The notes: generated by a model from the letters alone, not told the origin. DNA of 64,000 bases from Leptotrichia hongkongensis (GCF_041538065.1 NZ_JBGORW010000001.1:1-64000); one strand, 5' to 3'; positions 53,621 through 62,393 are shown, counted from the stretch's first letter. Numbers and translations are program-made.

Positions 53621-53789
53621 TATACTTAAATCTTTTGAAATCTAAACTGATAAAAATTGAATAAAGTTAAGATTTAAGTAAAATAATTGTAATTTTTGAA
53701 ATTATAGCTAACATAATTTGGAGAAAACACATGAATTAGATAAAGATATAACTTAAGTTTTTGCTCCTTTTTAAATTAGATTTACTATA
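53621..53789 (+). repeat. Dispersed element, copy 7 (interrupted)
   Basis: The left part (53621 to about 53705: TATACTTAAATC, TCTAAACTGATAAAA, AAGTAAAATAATTG) matches the family closely. The right end (about 53770-53789: TTTTTAAATTAGATTTACTATA) also matches. About 60 bp of unrelated sequence lies between them. It occupies the divergent region between the GntR gene and the GH4 promoter. The remainder of the 396-bp gap holds the promoter and boxes listed next. Confidence 0.6.
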
Positions 53790-53851
53790 AATATCAATAT
53801 TACTACTGTAATTATACACTAAATGAGAGTAAATATCAACAAAAATAAAAA

Positions 53852-53929
53852 AGATTTATATAATTCTTTAAAAACATTCAAAAAGATTTATATAAAAGTG
53901 TTGACTTTTTTAAAAAAGTATGTTATTAT
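53852..53929 (+). promoter_or_regulatory. GH4 promoter with two operator-like boxes
   Basis: AGATTTATATAATT (53852-53865) and AGATTTATATAAAAGT (53884-53899) start 32 bp apart, about three helical turns. One base after the second box comes TTGACT (53901-53906), then a 17-bp spacer and TATTAT (53924-53929). Spacing to the -35 is the same as in the EIICB promoter. Confidence 0.65.
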
Positions 53930-53982
53930 AATGATGTAAATAAGAAATAAAAATAGAAATATAGAAATGGAGATGATTATTT

Positions 53983-55305
53983 ATGAAGAAATTTTCAATT
54001 GCAGTAGCTGGTGGAGGGAGTACATTTACTCCAGGAATTGTGTTGATGTTACTTGAAAATTTAGATAAATTTCCGATTAGACAAATAAAATTTTATGATA
54101 ACGATGCAGAAAGACAAGAAATTATAGCAAAAGCTTGTGACATTATTATAAAGGAAAAAGCGCCTGATATTAACTTTGTTTATACAACAGATCCTGAAAC
54201 AGCGTTTACTGATGTAGACTTTGTTATGGCACATATAAGAGTTGGAAAATATGCAATGCGTGAAAAAGATGAAAAAATACCTTTAAGACATGGAGTATTA
54301 GGACAAGAAACTTGCGGACCTGGAGGAATTTCTTATGGAATGCGTTCAATTGGTGGAGTTATCGAGTTAGTTGATTATATGGAAAAATATTCACCAAATG
54401 CATGGATGTTAAACTATTCAAACCCTGCAGCAATCGTAGCAGAAGCAACTAGAAGATTACGTCCAAACTCTAAAATATTAAATATTTGTGACATGCCAAT
54501 TGGAATCGAAATAAGAATGGCTGAAATGCTTGGGCTTAAATCAAGAAAAGATATGGTAATTAGATACTTTGGATTAAATCACTTTGGATGGTGGACAGAC
54601 ATTAGAGATAAAGAAGGAAATGACTTAATGCCTGCATTAAGAGAAAAAGTGGCAAAAATTGGATACAATGTAGAAATTGAAGGAGAAAATACAGAAGCAA
54701 GCTGGAATGATACATTCACAAAAGCAAGAGATGTATTTGCAATTGACCCTACAACAATGCCAAATACTTACTTAAAATATTACTTCTTCCCTGATTATGT
54801 AGTAGAACACTCAGACCCTAATCACACAAGAGCAAATGAAGTAATGGAAGGAAGAGAAAAATTTGTATTTGGAGAATGTAGAGCAATCGCTGAAAAAGGA
54901 ACAGCAAAAGATAGCAAACTACACGTTGACGATCATGCCTCATATATAGTTGACTTGGCAAGAGCAATCGCTTATGATACAAAAGAAAGAATGTTATTAA
55001 TAGTAGAAAATGATGGAGCAATCTCAAACTTTGATCCAACTGCAATGGTTGAAGTACCTTGTATAGTAGGTTCAAATGGACCAGAAAAAATTGTTCAAGG
55101 TAAAATACCTCAATTCCAAAAAGGATTAATGGAACAACAAGTATCAGTTGAAAAATTGGTAGTAGAAGCATGGATTGAAGGTTCATATCAAAAATTATGG
55201 CAAGCAATCACATTGTCAAGAACAGTACCAAGTGCATCTGTTGCAAAAGCAATATTGGATGACTTAATTGAAGCAAATAAAGACTTCTGGCCAGTGTTGA
55301 AATAA
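53983..55305 (+). CDS. malH: 6-phospho-alpha-glucosidase (GH4)
   Basis: Hydrolyses 6-phospho-alpha-glucosides produced by the PTS, using NAD+ and a divalent metal. The 440 aa protein closely matches my memory of Fusobacterium mortiferum MalH and Klebsiella AglB. Seen: the Rossmann motif VAGGGSTFTPG near residue 7, VMAHIRVGKY near 85, GQETCGPGGISYG with the metal-binding Cys near 110, MLNYSNPAAIV near 148, NICDMPIG near 170 and GLNHFGWW near 200. GGAGATGAT precedes the ATG. With EIICB and the GntR regulator it forms an alpha-glucoside (maltose, sucrose isomer) pathway. Confidence 0.95.
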   Translation: MKKFSIAVAGGGSTFTPGIVLMLLENLDKFPIRQIKFYDNDAERQEIIAKACDIIIKEKAPDINFVYTTDPETAFTDVDFVMAHIRVGKYAMREKDEKIPLRHGVLGQETCGPGGISYGMRSIGGVIELVDYMEKYSPNAWMLNYSNPAAIVAEATRRLRPNSKILNICDMPIGIEIRMAEMLGLKSRKDMVIRYFGLNHFGWWTDIRDKEGNDLMPALREKVAKIGYNVEIEGENTEASWNDTFTKARDVFAIDPTTMPNTYLKYYFFPDYVVEHSDPNHTRANEVMEGREKFVFGECRAIAEKGTAKDSKLHVDDHASYIVDLARAIAYDTKERMLLIVENDGAISNFDPTAMVEVPCIVGSNGPEKIVQGKIPQFQKGLMEQQVSVEKLVVEAWIEGSYQKLWQAITLSRTVPSASVAKAILDDLIEANKDFWPVLK

Positions 55306-55328
55306 TTAACAAATATACTTAATTTATA

Positions 55329-55381
55329 GGATTATCTCAAAAGGTTAAAAAATACACTTAACTTGTGAGATAATCTTTTTA
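55329..55381 (+). terminator. Terminator between the GH4 and GH13 genes
   Basis: GATTATCTCA (55330-55339) pairs perfectly with TGAGATAATC (55366-55375), with an inner TTAA/TTAA pairing and a T-run after it. The GH13 gene begins only 37 bp later, so it is reached by readthrough unless a promoter overlaps. Confidence 0.8.
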
Positions 55382-55417
55382 TTGATAATATAAAAAAATT
55401 CTGAAAAAGGAGAAAAT

Positions 55418-57166
55418 ATGGATACAAAAAAATTAGATAAAAAATGGTGGAAAAAAGAAGTTGGATATCAAATATATCCAAGAAGTTTTTATGATAGTAA
55501 CAATGATGGAATTGGAGATTTGAATGGAATTATTGAAAAATTGGATTATCTAAAAGAACTGGGGATAACTCTTATCTGGATTTGTCCTGTGTATAAGTCA
55601 CCAATGGATGACAATGGATACGATATTTCTGATTATTATGATATAAATCCTGAATTTGGAACAAAGGAAGATTTGGAAAGATTAATTGTAGAGGCGGAAA
55701 AAAGAGGAATAAAGATAATTCTGGACTTGGTAATTAATCATACTTCAGATGAGCATGAGTGGTTTTTGGAAGCATTAAGAAATCCTGAAAGTAAGTATAG
55801 AAATTATTATATTTTTAAAAGAGGAAAAAATGGAATGCCACCAACAAACTGGAGAAGCCATTTTGGAGGTTCTGCTTGGGAAAAAGTTGAAGGGGAAACT
55901 GATGAAAATGGGAATGAAATGTATTATTTACATTTATTTTCAAAGAAACAGCCTGATTTAAATTGGGAAAACCCTGAAGTTAGGGAAGAGCTTTATAAAA
56001 TGGTAAATTACTGGCTGGAAAAAGGAATTGCAGGTTTCAGGGTAGATGCTATAAATTCAATAAAAAAAGATAAGGATTATTTAGATTTGCCTGTTGACGG
56101 AGCGGATGGTTTTGCATTTAGCATAAAATATACGTTAAATCAGCCAGGAATTGAGGAATTTTTAGGAGAACTGGCAAAAAAAACATTTAAGAAGTACAAC
56201 TGCATGACTGTAGCTGAAACACCTTTGCTGGAATACGAAAGATACAATGATTTTATTGGTGAAGATGGATTTTTTTCAATGATTTTTGATTTCAGCTATT
56301 CTGATTTAGATATGGCGAAAGAAGGTTTTTACTATTCAGTGCAGGATGTGAAAATTAATGAATTGAGAAAAAAATTTTTTGAAAGTCAGCTGACACAGCA
56401 GAAATATGGATGGGGAGCACCATTTTTAGAAAATCACGATTTGCCAAGAAGTTTGAATAAATTTTTAGGGAAGAAAGCAAATGAAATAAATGCAAAATTA
56501 CTTGCGACATTGTTTTTCTTTTTACGTGGGACACCGTTTATTTATCAGGGACAGGAAATAGGAATGGACAATTTTGAGAGAACTGATATAGCACAGTTTG
56601 ATGATATTGCCAGCAAAGATCAGTATCAACGTGCATTGGGAGAAGGTTTTTCTCCTAAAGAAGCGCTATATTTTGTAAACAAAAGAAGCCGTGACAATTC
56701 AAGAACACCTTTCCAATGGAATAGCAGTAAAAATGCTGGATTTTCAAAAAATGAAGATGTAAAAGCATGGATAGAATTAACTGGAAGTCAAGATAAAGTA
56801 AATGCAGAATCTCAAATAAATAATGAAAATTCAATTTTTGCCCATTATAAAAAAATGATTGATTTACGACAAAATGGAAAATATTCAGATTGTCTGATTT
56901 TTGGGGAATTTATTCCAGTAGAATTAGAAAATGATGAAATAATCGCATATATAAGAAAATATAAAAATCAGCAAGTTCTTTGCATTAATAATTTTTCTGA
57001 TAAAAAACAGAGAGTGGATCTAAGCGAAATTGCTAAAAATATTGATGAAACAGAAATCAAGCTAGGAGATATTCTGATTAATAATTATGCGAATATTGAA
57101 AATGATGGAAAAGCGCTAATTTTGGAAGGATACCAAAGTTTGTTAGTGGAAATTCACATGTTATAA
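55418..57166 (+). CDS. malL: Oligo-1,6-glucosidase / alpha-glucosidase (GH13)
   Basis: A 582 aa cytoplasmic enzyme releasing glucose from isomaltose-type or other alpha-glucosides. GH13 regions are visible: VGYQIYPRSFYDSNNDGIGD at the start, DLVINHTSDEH near residue 108, GFRVDAIN with the nucleophile Asp near 206, TVAETPLLE with the acid/base Glu near 265 and LENHDLPRS near 340. MDDNGYDISDY matches the oligo-1,6-glucosidase (GH13_31) type more than trehalose-6-phosphate hydrolase. AAAGGAGAAAAT precedes the ATG. It acts on sugars not phosphorylated by the PTS and complements the GH4 enzyme. Confidence 0.92.
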   Translation: MDTKKLDKKWWKKEVGYQIYPRSFYDSNNDGIGDLNGIIEKLDYLKELGITLIWICPVYKSPMDDNGYDISDYYDINPEFGTKEDLERLIVEAEKRGIKIILDLVINHTSDEHEWFLEALRNPESKYRNYYIFKRGKNGMPPTNWRSHFGGSAWEKVEGETDENGNEMYYLHLFSKKQPDLNWENPEVREELYKMVNYWLEKGIAGFRVDAINSIKKDKDYLDLPVDGADGFAFSIKYTLNQPGIEEFLGELAKKTFKKYNCMTVAETPLLEYERYNDFIGEDGFFSMIFDFSYSDLDMAKEGFYYSVQDVKINELRKKFFESQLTQQKYGWGAPFLENHDLPRSLNKFLGKKANEINAKLLATLFFFLRGTPFIYQGQEIGMDNFERTDIAQFDDIASKDQYQRALGEGFSPKEALYFVNKRSRDNSRTPFQWNSSKNAGFSKNEDVKAWIELTGSQDKVNAESQINNENSIFAHYKKMIDLRQNGKYSDCLIFGEFIPVELENDEIIAYIRKYKNQQVLCINNFSDKKQRVDLSEIAKNIDETEIKLGDILINNYANIENDGKALILEGYQSLLVEIHML

Positions 57167-57197
57167 AGATTTTACGGAAATATCGATAGATAATTTG

Positions 57198-57302
57198 TAT
57201 AGTAAAACTAGTTTAAAACAGAACTCAAAAATTATGACTATTTTACTCAAATCCTAAATTGTATAATTTCTATCATTTCAATTTTAAATGGGTTCGAGTA
57301 TA
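57198..57302 (-). repeat. 105-bp dispersed element, copy 5
   Basis: Reverse orientation, from TATAGTAAAACTAGTTT to GGGTTCGAGTATA, with the core ATTATGACTATTTTACTC. It lies between the convergent GH13 and RepB-like genes, 31 bp after the GH13 stop. Confidence 0.78.
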
Positions 57303-57323
57303 ATTTGAAAAATGTATAAAATA

Positions 57324-57370
57324 AAAAACTGTCTTTTATTCTTAAAAAAGCAATATTGGACAGTTTTTTT
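57324..57370. terminator. Bidirectional terminator next to the RepB-like gene
   Basis: AAAAACTGTC (57324-57333) pairs with GACAGTTTTT (57359-57368), with A- and T-runs on the two sides, so it can end both convergent genes. Confidence 0.75.
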
Positions 57371-57386
57371 ATATGGTTTAATGAGA

Positions 57387-58577
57387 TTAAATTTCCTTTT
57401 CTAGTCTCATTTTTTCGATAATATTGCTTGGAAGATATATTTCAATAATGGACTTTTTGCTAGAATAATATTTTACAAAAATTCTAATATATTTATTTGA
57501 AAATTCAAAAGAGTCATTATCGTTGAAATAGCTGATAGAATCAATATTTTTTAATTTAAAGTCATACATAAGTTCTTCAATTTTTGGATAATGTCTTTTA
57601 ATTTTGTTAAGTTTTCTTGTAAGTGTGTAAAATAGGACTATTGGTGATTTAACAGTTTTTGATACATTTACAAAAAGTTTTAGATTGTTTGAGGCTAGAT
57701 TAAGCATAAGAGCCTTTTTCAAATTTTTTTCAAAATCTTTAGAATTTTTGGCATAATTTATATTGTCGTAGACGTATTTATATCCTCTTTTTGATACATA
57801 AAGTACAAATAAACGGTAAATTTCTTCAGGATTGGAAATTTTTTCTTTAATAAGTTCCAGCATTTTATAAATTTTATTATCAAAAGGTTTGTAGGATTGT
57901 TTTGATTTATTTATAGAAAAACTTATTGAGGTAATTTTATTTGTTGCTTTTTTGTGTTCTTTTATTTTTTCATATTCAATTGAAAAATCTGTAAAAGTAT
58001 TTATGTCCAGTATAGCTTTTTTTAAAATATACTTTTCAAAATCAAAAAATCTTTCATATTTATCATTTGAGTTTAGGTAAGTTTTTACTAACGAAACTGG
58101 TAGAGTGATTTCGTTCTTATCTTTAAAGTTTTTAATAATATTGTTATAAAAACTGAATGAGAAAGAATCATTCATAAAAATAAATTTTTCAATTTCAAGA
58201 AGGGAAAAAAAGTTTTTTTTGAGAGAAAAGCAGTTTTTAAATTCTTCAGTAAAAAATATGTGACAATAATCAGAATATAAAACAAAAGATGAAATGATTC
58301 CAAAGGAGCCTGAAAATTGCATATCTGTAGAAAAAAATATATGTTTTTCTATTAAAGCATTAAAAAATGGGGTAAAATCATTAATTGAAGGAAAATCGAG
58401 TATGGAAAGCAGTTCTTCAAATCTAATTTCAGCTTTTTCTAAAAATGATGAATCTGATGCAATTCTAAAGAATAATAATTTAAAAAAATTTTTTTCATTT
58501 TTTGTTATTTTTTTTGAAAATTTAAGATTAATAGTATTTTTTAAATTTGTAAATTTTTCTGAAAAATAAATATCCAT
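57387..58577 (-). CDS. RepB-like (Rep_3 type) replication initiator protein
   Basis: A 396 aa protein with the double winged-helix pattern of plasmid Rep_3 initiators. The clearest part is SNDKYERFFDFEKYILKKAI followed by DINTFTDFSIEYEKIK and ITSISFSI, which parallels the second winged helix. It is very rich in Phe, Ser and Lys. Neighbours are metabolic genes, with no partition, mobilisation or relaxase gene, so it is either a remnant of an integrated plasmid or a domesticated initiator-like protein. Two ACGAA dyads lie just upstream. The ATG has only a weak site (AGGAGAATAG). Confidence 0.75.
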   Translation of the reverse strand: MDIYFSEKFTNLKNTINLKFSKKITKNEKNFFKLLFFRIASDSSFLEKAEIRFEELLSILDFPSINDFTPFFNALIEKHIFFSTDMQFSGSFGIISSFVLYSDYCHIFFTEEFKNCFSLKKNFFSLLEIEKFIFMNDSFSFSFYNNIIKNFKDKNEITLPVSLVKTYLNSNDKYERFFDFEKYILKKAILDINTFTDFSIEYEKIKEHKKATNKITSISFSINKSKQSYKPFDNKIYKMLELIKEKISNPEEIYRLFVLYVSKRGYKYVYDNINYAKNSKDFEKNLKKALMLNLASNNLKLFVNVSKTVKSPIVLFYTLTRKLNKIKRHYPKIEELMYDFKLKNIDSISYFNDNDSFEFSNKYIRIFVKYYSSKKSIIEIYLPSNIIEKMRLEKEI

Positions 58578-58593
58578 TCTATTCTCCTAACTG

Positions 58594-58692
58594 ACGAAAG
58601 AAAATTTATAAGTTTCGTTTAATTTTTATATTAAAATTTTTTTATTATAAAGTATTTATAATTAGACGAAAAAGCTAAATAATTATTCGTCT
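58594..58692. promoter_or_regulatory. ACGAA inverted repeats upstream of the RepB-like gene
   Basis: ACGAAA (58594-58599) with TTTCGT (58613-58618), and AGACGAA (58664-58670) with TTCGTCT (58686-58692), form two dyads built on the same motif within 100 bp, starting 16 bp upstream of the RepB-like start. Such repeats could be initiator binding sites or autoregulatory operators. No tandem iteron array or DnaA-box cluster was seen. Confidence 0.5.
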
Positions 58693-58774
58693 TTCTTTAA
58701 TTATATCTTAAATTAAAGAAAAAATCAACTAATAAATAATATAAAAAATATTAAATTAATAATTAAAAATTTTT

Positions 58775-58803
58775 TTGACAAAATGAAAAATGTGGGGTAT
58801 AAC
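58775..58803 (+). promoter_or_regulatory. Promoter of the second PTS cluster
   Basis: TTGACA (58775-58780), a 17-bp spacer and TATAAC (58798-58803), about 50 bp before the first gene. It lacks the AGATWTAYRTA box of the alpha-glucoside promoters. Confidence 0.6.
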
Positions 58804-58856
58804 GATAGTGAAAAGCAGAAGAATTTAAAGATAGAGTTAAAATTGGAGGAAATAAG

Positions 58857-59753
58857 ATGGGAAAAAGATTATTAAGTTGTTTTACTAGTGATTTTAGTAA
58901 AATGTCAGGACAAGATTTAAAGAATGCAATTAAAGCAAGTGAAGGAAGAACAGTGCTTTCAGAAAATGTTACAGGAAGAAGAAGCGTTACAGGAGATGTT
59001 ACAAATAGCGAATTAGCAAGAGCATTTGGAGCAGATCTTATATTACTGAATGGATTGGATGTGTATAATCCTGTTATAGCAGCTTTGCCTGAAAGTGATG
59101 AACCAATAAAGCTTTTGAAAAAGCTTACAGGTAGACCAGTAGGTCTGAATCTTGAGCCTGTAGACTTGAATGCGGATATGATGGAGGAAATAGAGATTAT
59201 TCCTGAAGGAAGAATGTGTTCTGAAGCAACATTAAAAAAAATAGAGGAAATGGGATTTGACTTTGTATGTCTTACAGGAAATCCTGGTACAGGAGTTACA
59301 AACAATCGAATTTCAGAAGGAATAAAACAGGCCAAAAAATATTTTAGTGGAATGGTAATAGCAGGGAAAATGCATTCAGCAGGAGTTGATGAACCTGTCG
59401 CAAATTTAGATGTTGTAAAAGAATTTATTGAAAGCGGTGCAGATGTTATTATGCTTCCAGCTGTTGGAACAGTACCTGGCTTTACTCAAGATGAAATGAT
59501 AAAGGCTGTAAGATTTATTAAGGAAAATGGAGCATTATCAATGTCTGCGATAGGAACAAGTCAAGAAAGCTCCACAAGAGAAACAATAAGACAAATAGCA
59601 ATAATGAATAAAATAGCTGGAGTGGATATTCAACATATTGGAGATGCTGGATATTCAGGAGTTGCAAATTATGAAAATATAATGGAACTGTCAATCGCCA
59701 TAAGAGGTGTAAGACACACAATTAGAATGATTGCTGCTTCAAATGATAGATAA
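58857..59753 (+). CDS. PTS-associated TIM-barrel protein of unknown function
   Basis: A 298 aa soluble protein with repeated beta-alpha units (ADLILLNGLD, GFDFVCLTGNPGTGVT, GADVIMLPAVGTVPGF) ending in HIGDAGYSGVANYENI. I recall this family from next to cellobiose-type PTS genes, where it is sometimes mislabelled as a dehalogenase or PEP phosphonomutase; its reaction is unknown. GGAGG precedes the ATG. The EIIB gene follows 44 bp downstream, so the protein is probably part of the same catabolic route. Confidence 0.8.
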   Translation: MGKRLLSCFTSDFSKMSGQDLKNAIKASEGRTVLSENVTGRRSVTGDVTNSELARAFGADLILLNGLDVYNPVIAALPESDEPIKLLKKLTGRPVGLNLEPVDLNADMMEEIEIIPEGRMCSEATLKKIEEMGFDFVCLTGNPGTGVTNNRISEGIKQAKKYFSGMVIAGKMHSAGVDEPVANLDVVKEFIESGADVIMLPAVGTVPGFTQDEMIKAVRFIKENGALSMSAIGTSQESSTRETIRQIAIMNKIAGVDIQHIGDAGYSGVANYENIMELSIAIRGVRHTIRMIAASNDR

Positions 59754-59797
59754 AAATAAAAAATATTATAAATTATACATAATTGGAGGAGGATTTT

Positions 59798-60133
59798 ATG
59801 AAAAGAATATATTTGTTTTGTGCTGCGGGAATGTCTACAAGTTTAGTTGCAAAAAAAATGCAGGAAGTTGCAGATAAACATAATTTACCTGTTGAAGTAA
59901 AAGCTTTTCCTGATGGTAAAATAGATGCTATTGTTGAAGAATTGCATCCAGATATAATATTGCTTGGGCCTCAAGTAAAATTTAAATTTGAAGAAACAGC
60001 TTCAAAATATGAGCCAAAGGGAATTCCTGTAGCAGTAATTGATTTGGAAGATTATGGAAAAATCGATGGAGAACGTATTTTAAAAAGAGCAATAAAAATA
60101 CTAAAAGAAAAGGCGGTAAAGGAAGATGTTTGA
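59798..60133 (+). CDS. PTS EIIB, lactose/cellobiose family
   Basis: A cytoplasmic phosphocarrier of 111 aa. The phosphorylated Cys is in YLFCAAGMSTSLVAKKM (about residue 8), followed by the expected PDIILLGPQVKFKFEE. I chose the ATG at 59798 because GGAGGAGG precedes it; the frame also extends to a TTG at 59783. It overlaps the EIIC gene by 8 bp. No EIIA gene is present in the cluster as far as the window shows. Confidence 0.94.
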   Translation: MKRIYLFCAAGMSTSLVAKKMQEVADKHNLPVEVKAFPDGKIDAIVEELHPDIILLGPQVKFKFEETASKYEPKGIPVAVIDLEDYGKIDGERILKRAIKILKEKAVKEDV

Positions 60134-61475
60134 TAAATTAGAGAAAATTTTAGGACCTTTGGCTACTAAATTAAGCAGTAATAAAGTTTTAACAGCAATC
60201 CGTGATGGATTTTTAGTAGGTACACCGTTAATTATAGTGGCTTCAATATTTTTAGTTATTGGGAATTTTCCAATTCCTGGATATACAGAATTTATTGCAA
60301 AATTTTTGGGAAAGGGATGGGATGGACACCTTGATGCAGTTATTAATTCTACATTTGGTATAATAGCTCTTCTTGGAGTTATTGGTATTGGTTATTATTA
60401 TGGTAAAGAAAAAGGAATAGAAGGTATTGCGGGAGCTGCAGTTTCATTAGTTGCATTTCTGATTATAAGTCCTCAGACACATCCGCTTTTTGTAGACAAG
60501 GAAGGTAAAGCTTTTAGCGGATTTGCATCAGGAAATTTAGGAACAAAAGGATTATTTTTAGCAATGATTACAGCATTGGTTTCTGTAACAATATTTACGG
60601 CAATTAAAAATAAAGGATGGACAATAAAATTGCCGGATGGTGTGCCACCTGCGGTAATGAATTCATTTGCAGCATTGATTCCAAGTATGTTTGTTATGTT
60701 TACATTCTTTATAATAAGACTTGGGTTCTTGTTTTTTACAAAAGAAGGATATGCTCATGATTTTATTTATAAAGTATTACAGGCACCTTTGATGGGATTT
60801 GGTCAAAGCCTTATATTTGAACCTATTTATCAATTTTTGTCAACATTATTCTGGTTCTTTGGTATAAACGGTCCAGCAGTTACGAATACTATTTTCAATC
60901 CTATACATTTAGCATTGACTGCTGAAAACCTGGCTGCATATAATGCACATCAACCTTTGCCTAATATATTCGCAGGACCATTTGGAGACTTCTTCTGTAA
61001 CTTTGGTGGTGGAGGAAGTACACTATCTCTTGTATTACTTATGATATTTAAAGGTAAATCAGAACGTATGAAAAAATTAGGTAAATTGTCTATAGTTCCA
61101 GGAATCTTTGGTATAAATGAAATGGTTATATTTGGACTTCCAGTTGTATTAAATCCAATTATCGCGGTACCATTTTTATTGGTTCCACTTGTTAATACGA
61201 TTTTGTCCACAGCTGCCACTTTGTTAAATATTATACCTCGTACAACTGGAGTTTTACTACCTTGGACAACACCAATGTTCTTTTCAGGATGGTTGGCTAC
61301 AGGAAGTATAATTGCGGGACTTTTCCAAATAATACTGGTTATAATTGGATGCCTTATTTATTATCCATTCTTTAAAGTGCTTGATACACAGTACTTGAAA
61401 GAAGAAACTCAACCAGTAGAACAAAATGAGAAAGATGATTTAGAAGATATTTCTCTTGATGATATCTCGTTCTAA
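60126..61475 (+). CDS. PTS EIIC, lactose/cellobiose family
   Basis: A 449 aa membrane permease. The N-terminus (LEKILGPLATKLSSNKVLTA) and about ten membrane segments are typical, with conserved loops PDGVPPAVMNSFAALIPSM near residue 170, FFGINGPAVTNTIFNPIH near 240, FGGGGSTLSL near 296 and GINEMVIFGLPVVLNP near 330. The acidic C-terminal tail is soluble. The sugar is unknown; the unusual neighbours suggest something other than plain cellobiose. Confidence 0.94.
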   Translation: MFDKLEKILGPLATKLSSNKVLTAIRDGFLVGTPLIIVASIFLVIGNFPIPGYTEFIAKFLGKGWDGHLDAVINSTFGIIALLGVIGIGYYYGKEKGIEGIAGAAVSLVAFLIISPQTHPLFVDKEGKAFSGFASGNLGTKGLFLAMITALVSVTIFTAIKNKGWTIKLPDGVPPAVMNSFAALIPSMFVMFTFFIIRLGFLFFTKEGYAHDFIYKVLQAPLMGFGQSLIFEPIYQFLSTLFWFFGINGPAVTNTIFNPIHLALTAENLAAYNAHQPLPNIFAGPFGDFFCNFGGGGSTLSLVLLMIFKGKSERMKKLGKLSIVPGIFGINEMVIFGLPVVLNPIIAVPFLLVPLVNTILSTAATLLNIIPRTTGVLLPWTTPMFFSGWLATGSIIAGLFQIILVIIGCLIYYPFFKVLDTQYLKEETQPVEQNEKDDLEDISLDDISF

Positions 61476-61497
61476 TGTATAAATTTATATTGAATAA

Positions 61498-61547
61498 GGC
61501 TGTTTCAAAATTAATTATAAAACTTGATTTTGGGGCAGTTTTATTTG
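61498..61547 (+). terminator. Terminator after EIIC
   Basis: GGCTGTTTCAAAAT (from 61498) pairs with ATTTTGGGGCAGTTTT (61528-61543) using several G-T pairs, followed by TTATTTG. Moderate strength. Confidence 0.5.
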
Positions 61548-61567
61548 TTATTAAAGACTATTCAAGA

Positions 61568-61672
61568 TATACTCAAACCTATTTTAATTTAAACTGCTAA
61601 AATTATATAAATTTATTGTTTGAGTAAAATAGTCATAGCTTTTGAGTTTGGTTTTAAATAAGTTTTACTATA
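61568..61672 (+). repeat. 105-bp dispersed element, copy 6
   Basis: The cleanest copy: TATACTCAAACCTATTTT at the left, GTTTGAGTAAAATAGTCATA in the core, and AAATAAGTTTTACTATA at the right. The ends match as inverted repeats at 21 of 29 positions by my count. TACTCAAAC near the left also pairs perfectly with the internal GTTTGAGTA. It lies between EIIC and the GrdB-like gene, splitting the cluster. Confidence 0.82.
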
Positions 61673-61739
61673 AAAAAGTATTATTGTTAATAAATACAGA
61701 AAAATGAAAGCAGAATTTTGACAGAAAAGAGGAAAGATA

Positions 61740-62261
61740 ATGAAAATAGTTTTGTTTTTTGATCAGATTCAATCTGGAACAGGTGGAAAAGAAGGAGCTA
61801 ATGTAGAACTTGCGCTGGAAAAAGGTGGAATGGGTTCGTACATGATGTTTTCTGAATATATAAAAAATATAGGTGGAACAGTGCTTGCAACAACATATTG
61901 CAGCGATAGTTATTTTAAGGAAAATCAGGAGCTTGTCCTTGAAAAAATGACAGGTCTTCTGAATAAGGTAAAAGCGGATATTCTTTTGTGTGGACCATGT
62001 TTTAACTATTACAACTATGCAGAAATGTCTTCTATTCTAGCAGAACATGTAAAAAAGGAAACAAATTGTAAACCTGTAGTTGTATGTTCAGAAGAAAATA
62101 AAGAAATAATAGATAAATATAAAAATGACTTAGTAATGATAAAAATGCCAAAAAAAGGTGGAGTAGGATTACGTGAATCACTTCAGAATATGGCAAAAGT
62201 AATTAAGAAGGTTTACGATGGGGATAATTTATCAGAAGTGAGCGATTATATATATAAATAG
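61740..62261 (+). CDS. GrdB-like putative reductase subunit
   Basis: A 173 aa protein resembling the region of glycine/betaine/sarcosine reductase component B that carries the active site: VLFFDQIQSGTGGKEGANVE, ATTYCSDSYF and ILLCGPCFNYYNYAEMSSIL. In glycine reductases a selenocysteine lies in a comparable motif; here cysteines (CGPC) are present and no in-frame TGA is read through. It is much shorter than full GrdB, so it is a related but separate family of unknown substrate. Its own start follows AGAGGAAAG. The M42 peptidase genes follow in the same direction. Confidence 0.7.
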   Translation: MKIVLFFDQIQSGTGGKEGANVELALEKGGMGSYMMFSEYIKNIGGTVLATTYCSDSYFKENQELVLEKMTGLLNKVKADILLCGPCFNYYNYAEMSSILAEHVKKETNCKPVVVCSEENKEIIDKYKNDLVMIKMPKKGGVGLRESLQNMAKVIKKVYDGDNLSEVSDYIYK

Positions 62262-62393
62262 ATAGGAAAAAATTATCGCAAAATTAAATAAAATATATAA
62301 AAAGCAGAAATTTTTACATTATTTTTGAATATCTTTGGGATAGTTTTATCTATTAATTTATCTGTATTGTCAAATAAAAGAAATGGAGTAAAT

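Noticed and set aside
58763..59335. A 190-aa open frame on the minus strand.
   Set aside because: It is antisense to the TIM-barrel gene and runs over its promoter; the Ser/Pro/Phe-rich composition is typical of a complementary frame.
61740..62261. A selenocysteine-encoding gene, as in true glycine reductase component B.
   Set aside because: The motif has cysteine codons, and the frame contains no internal TGA that would need recoding.
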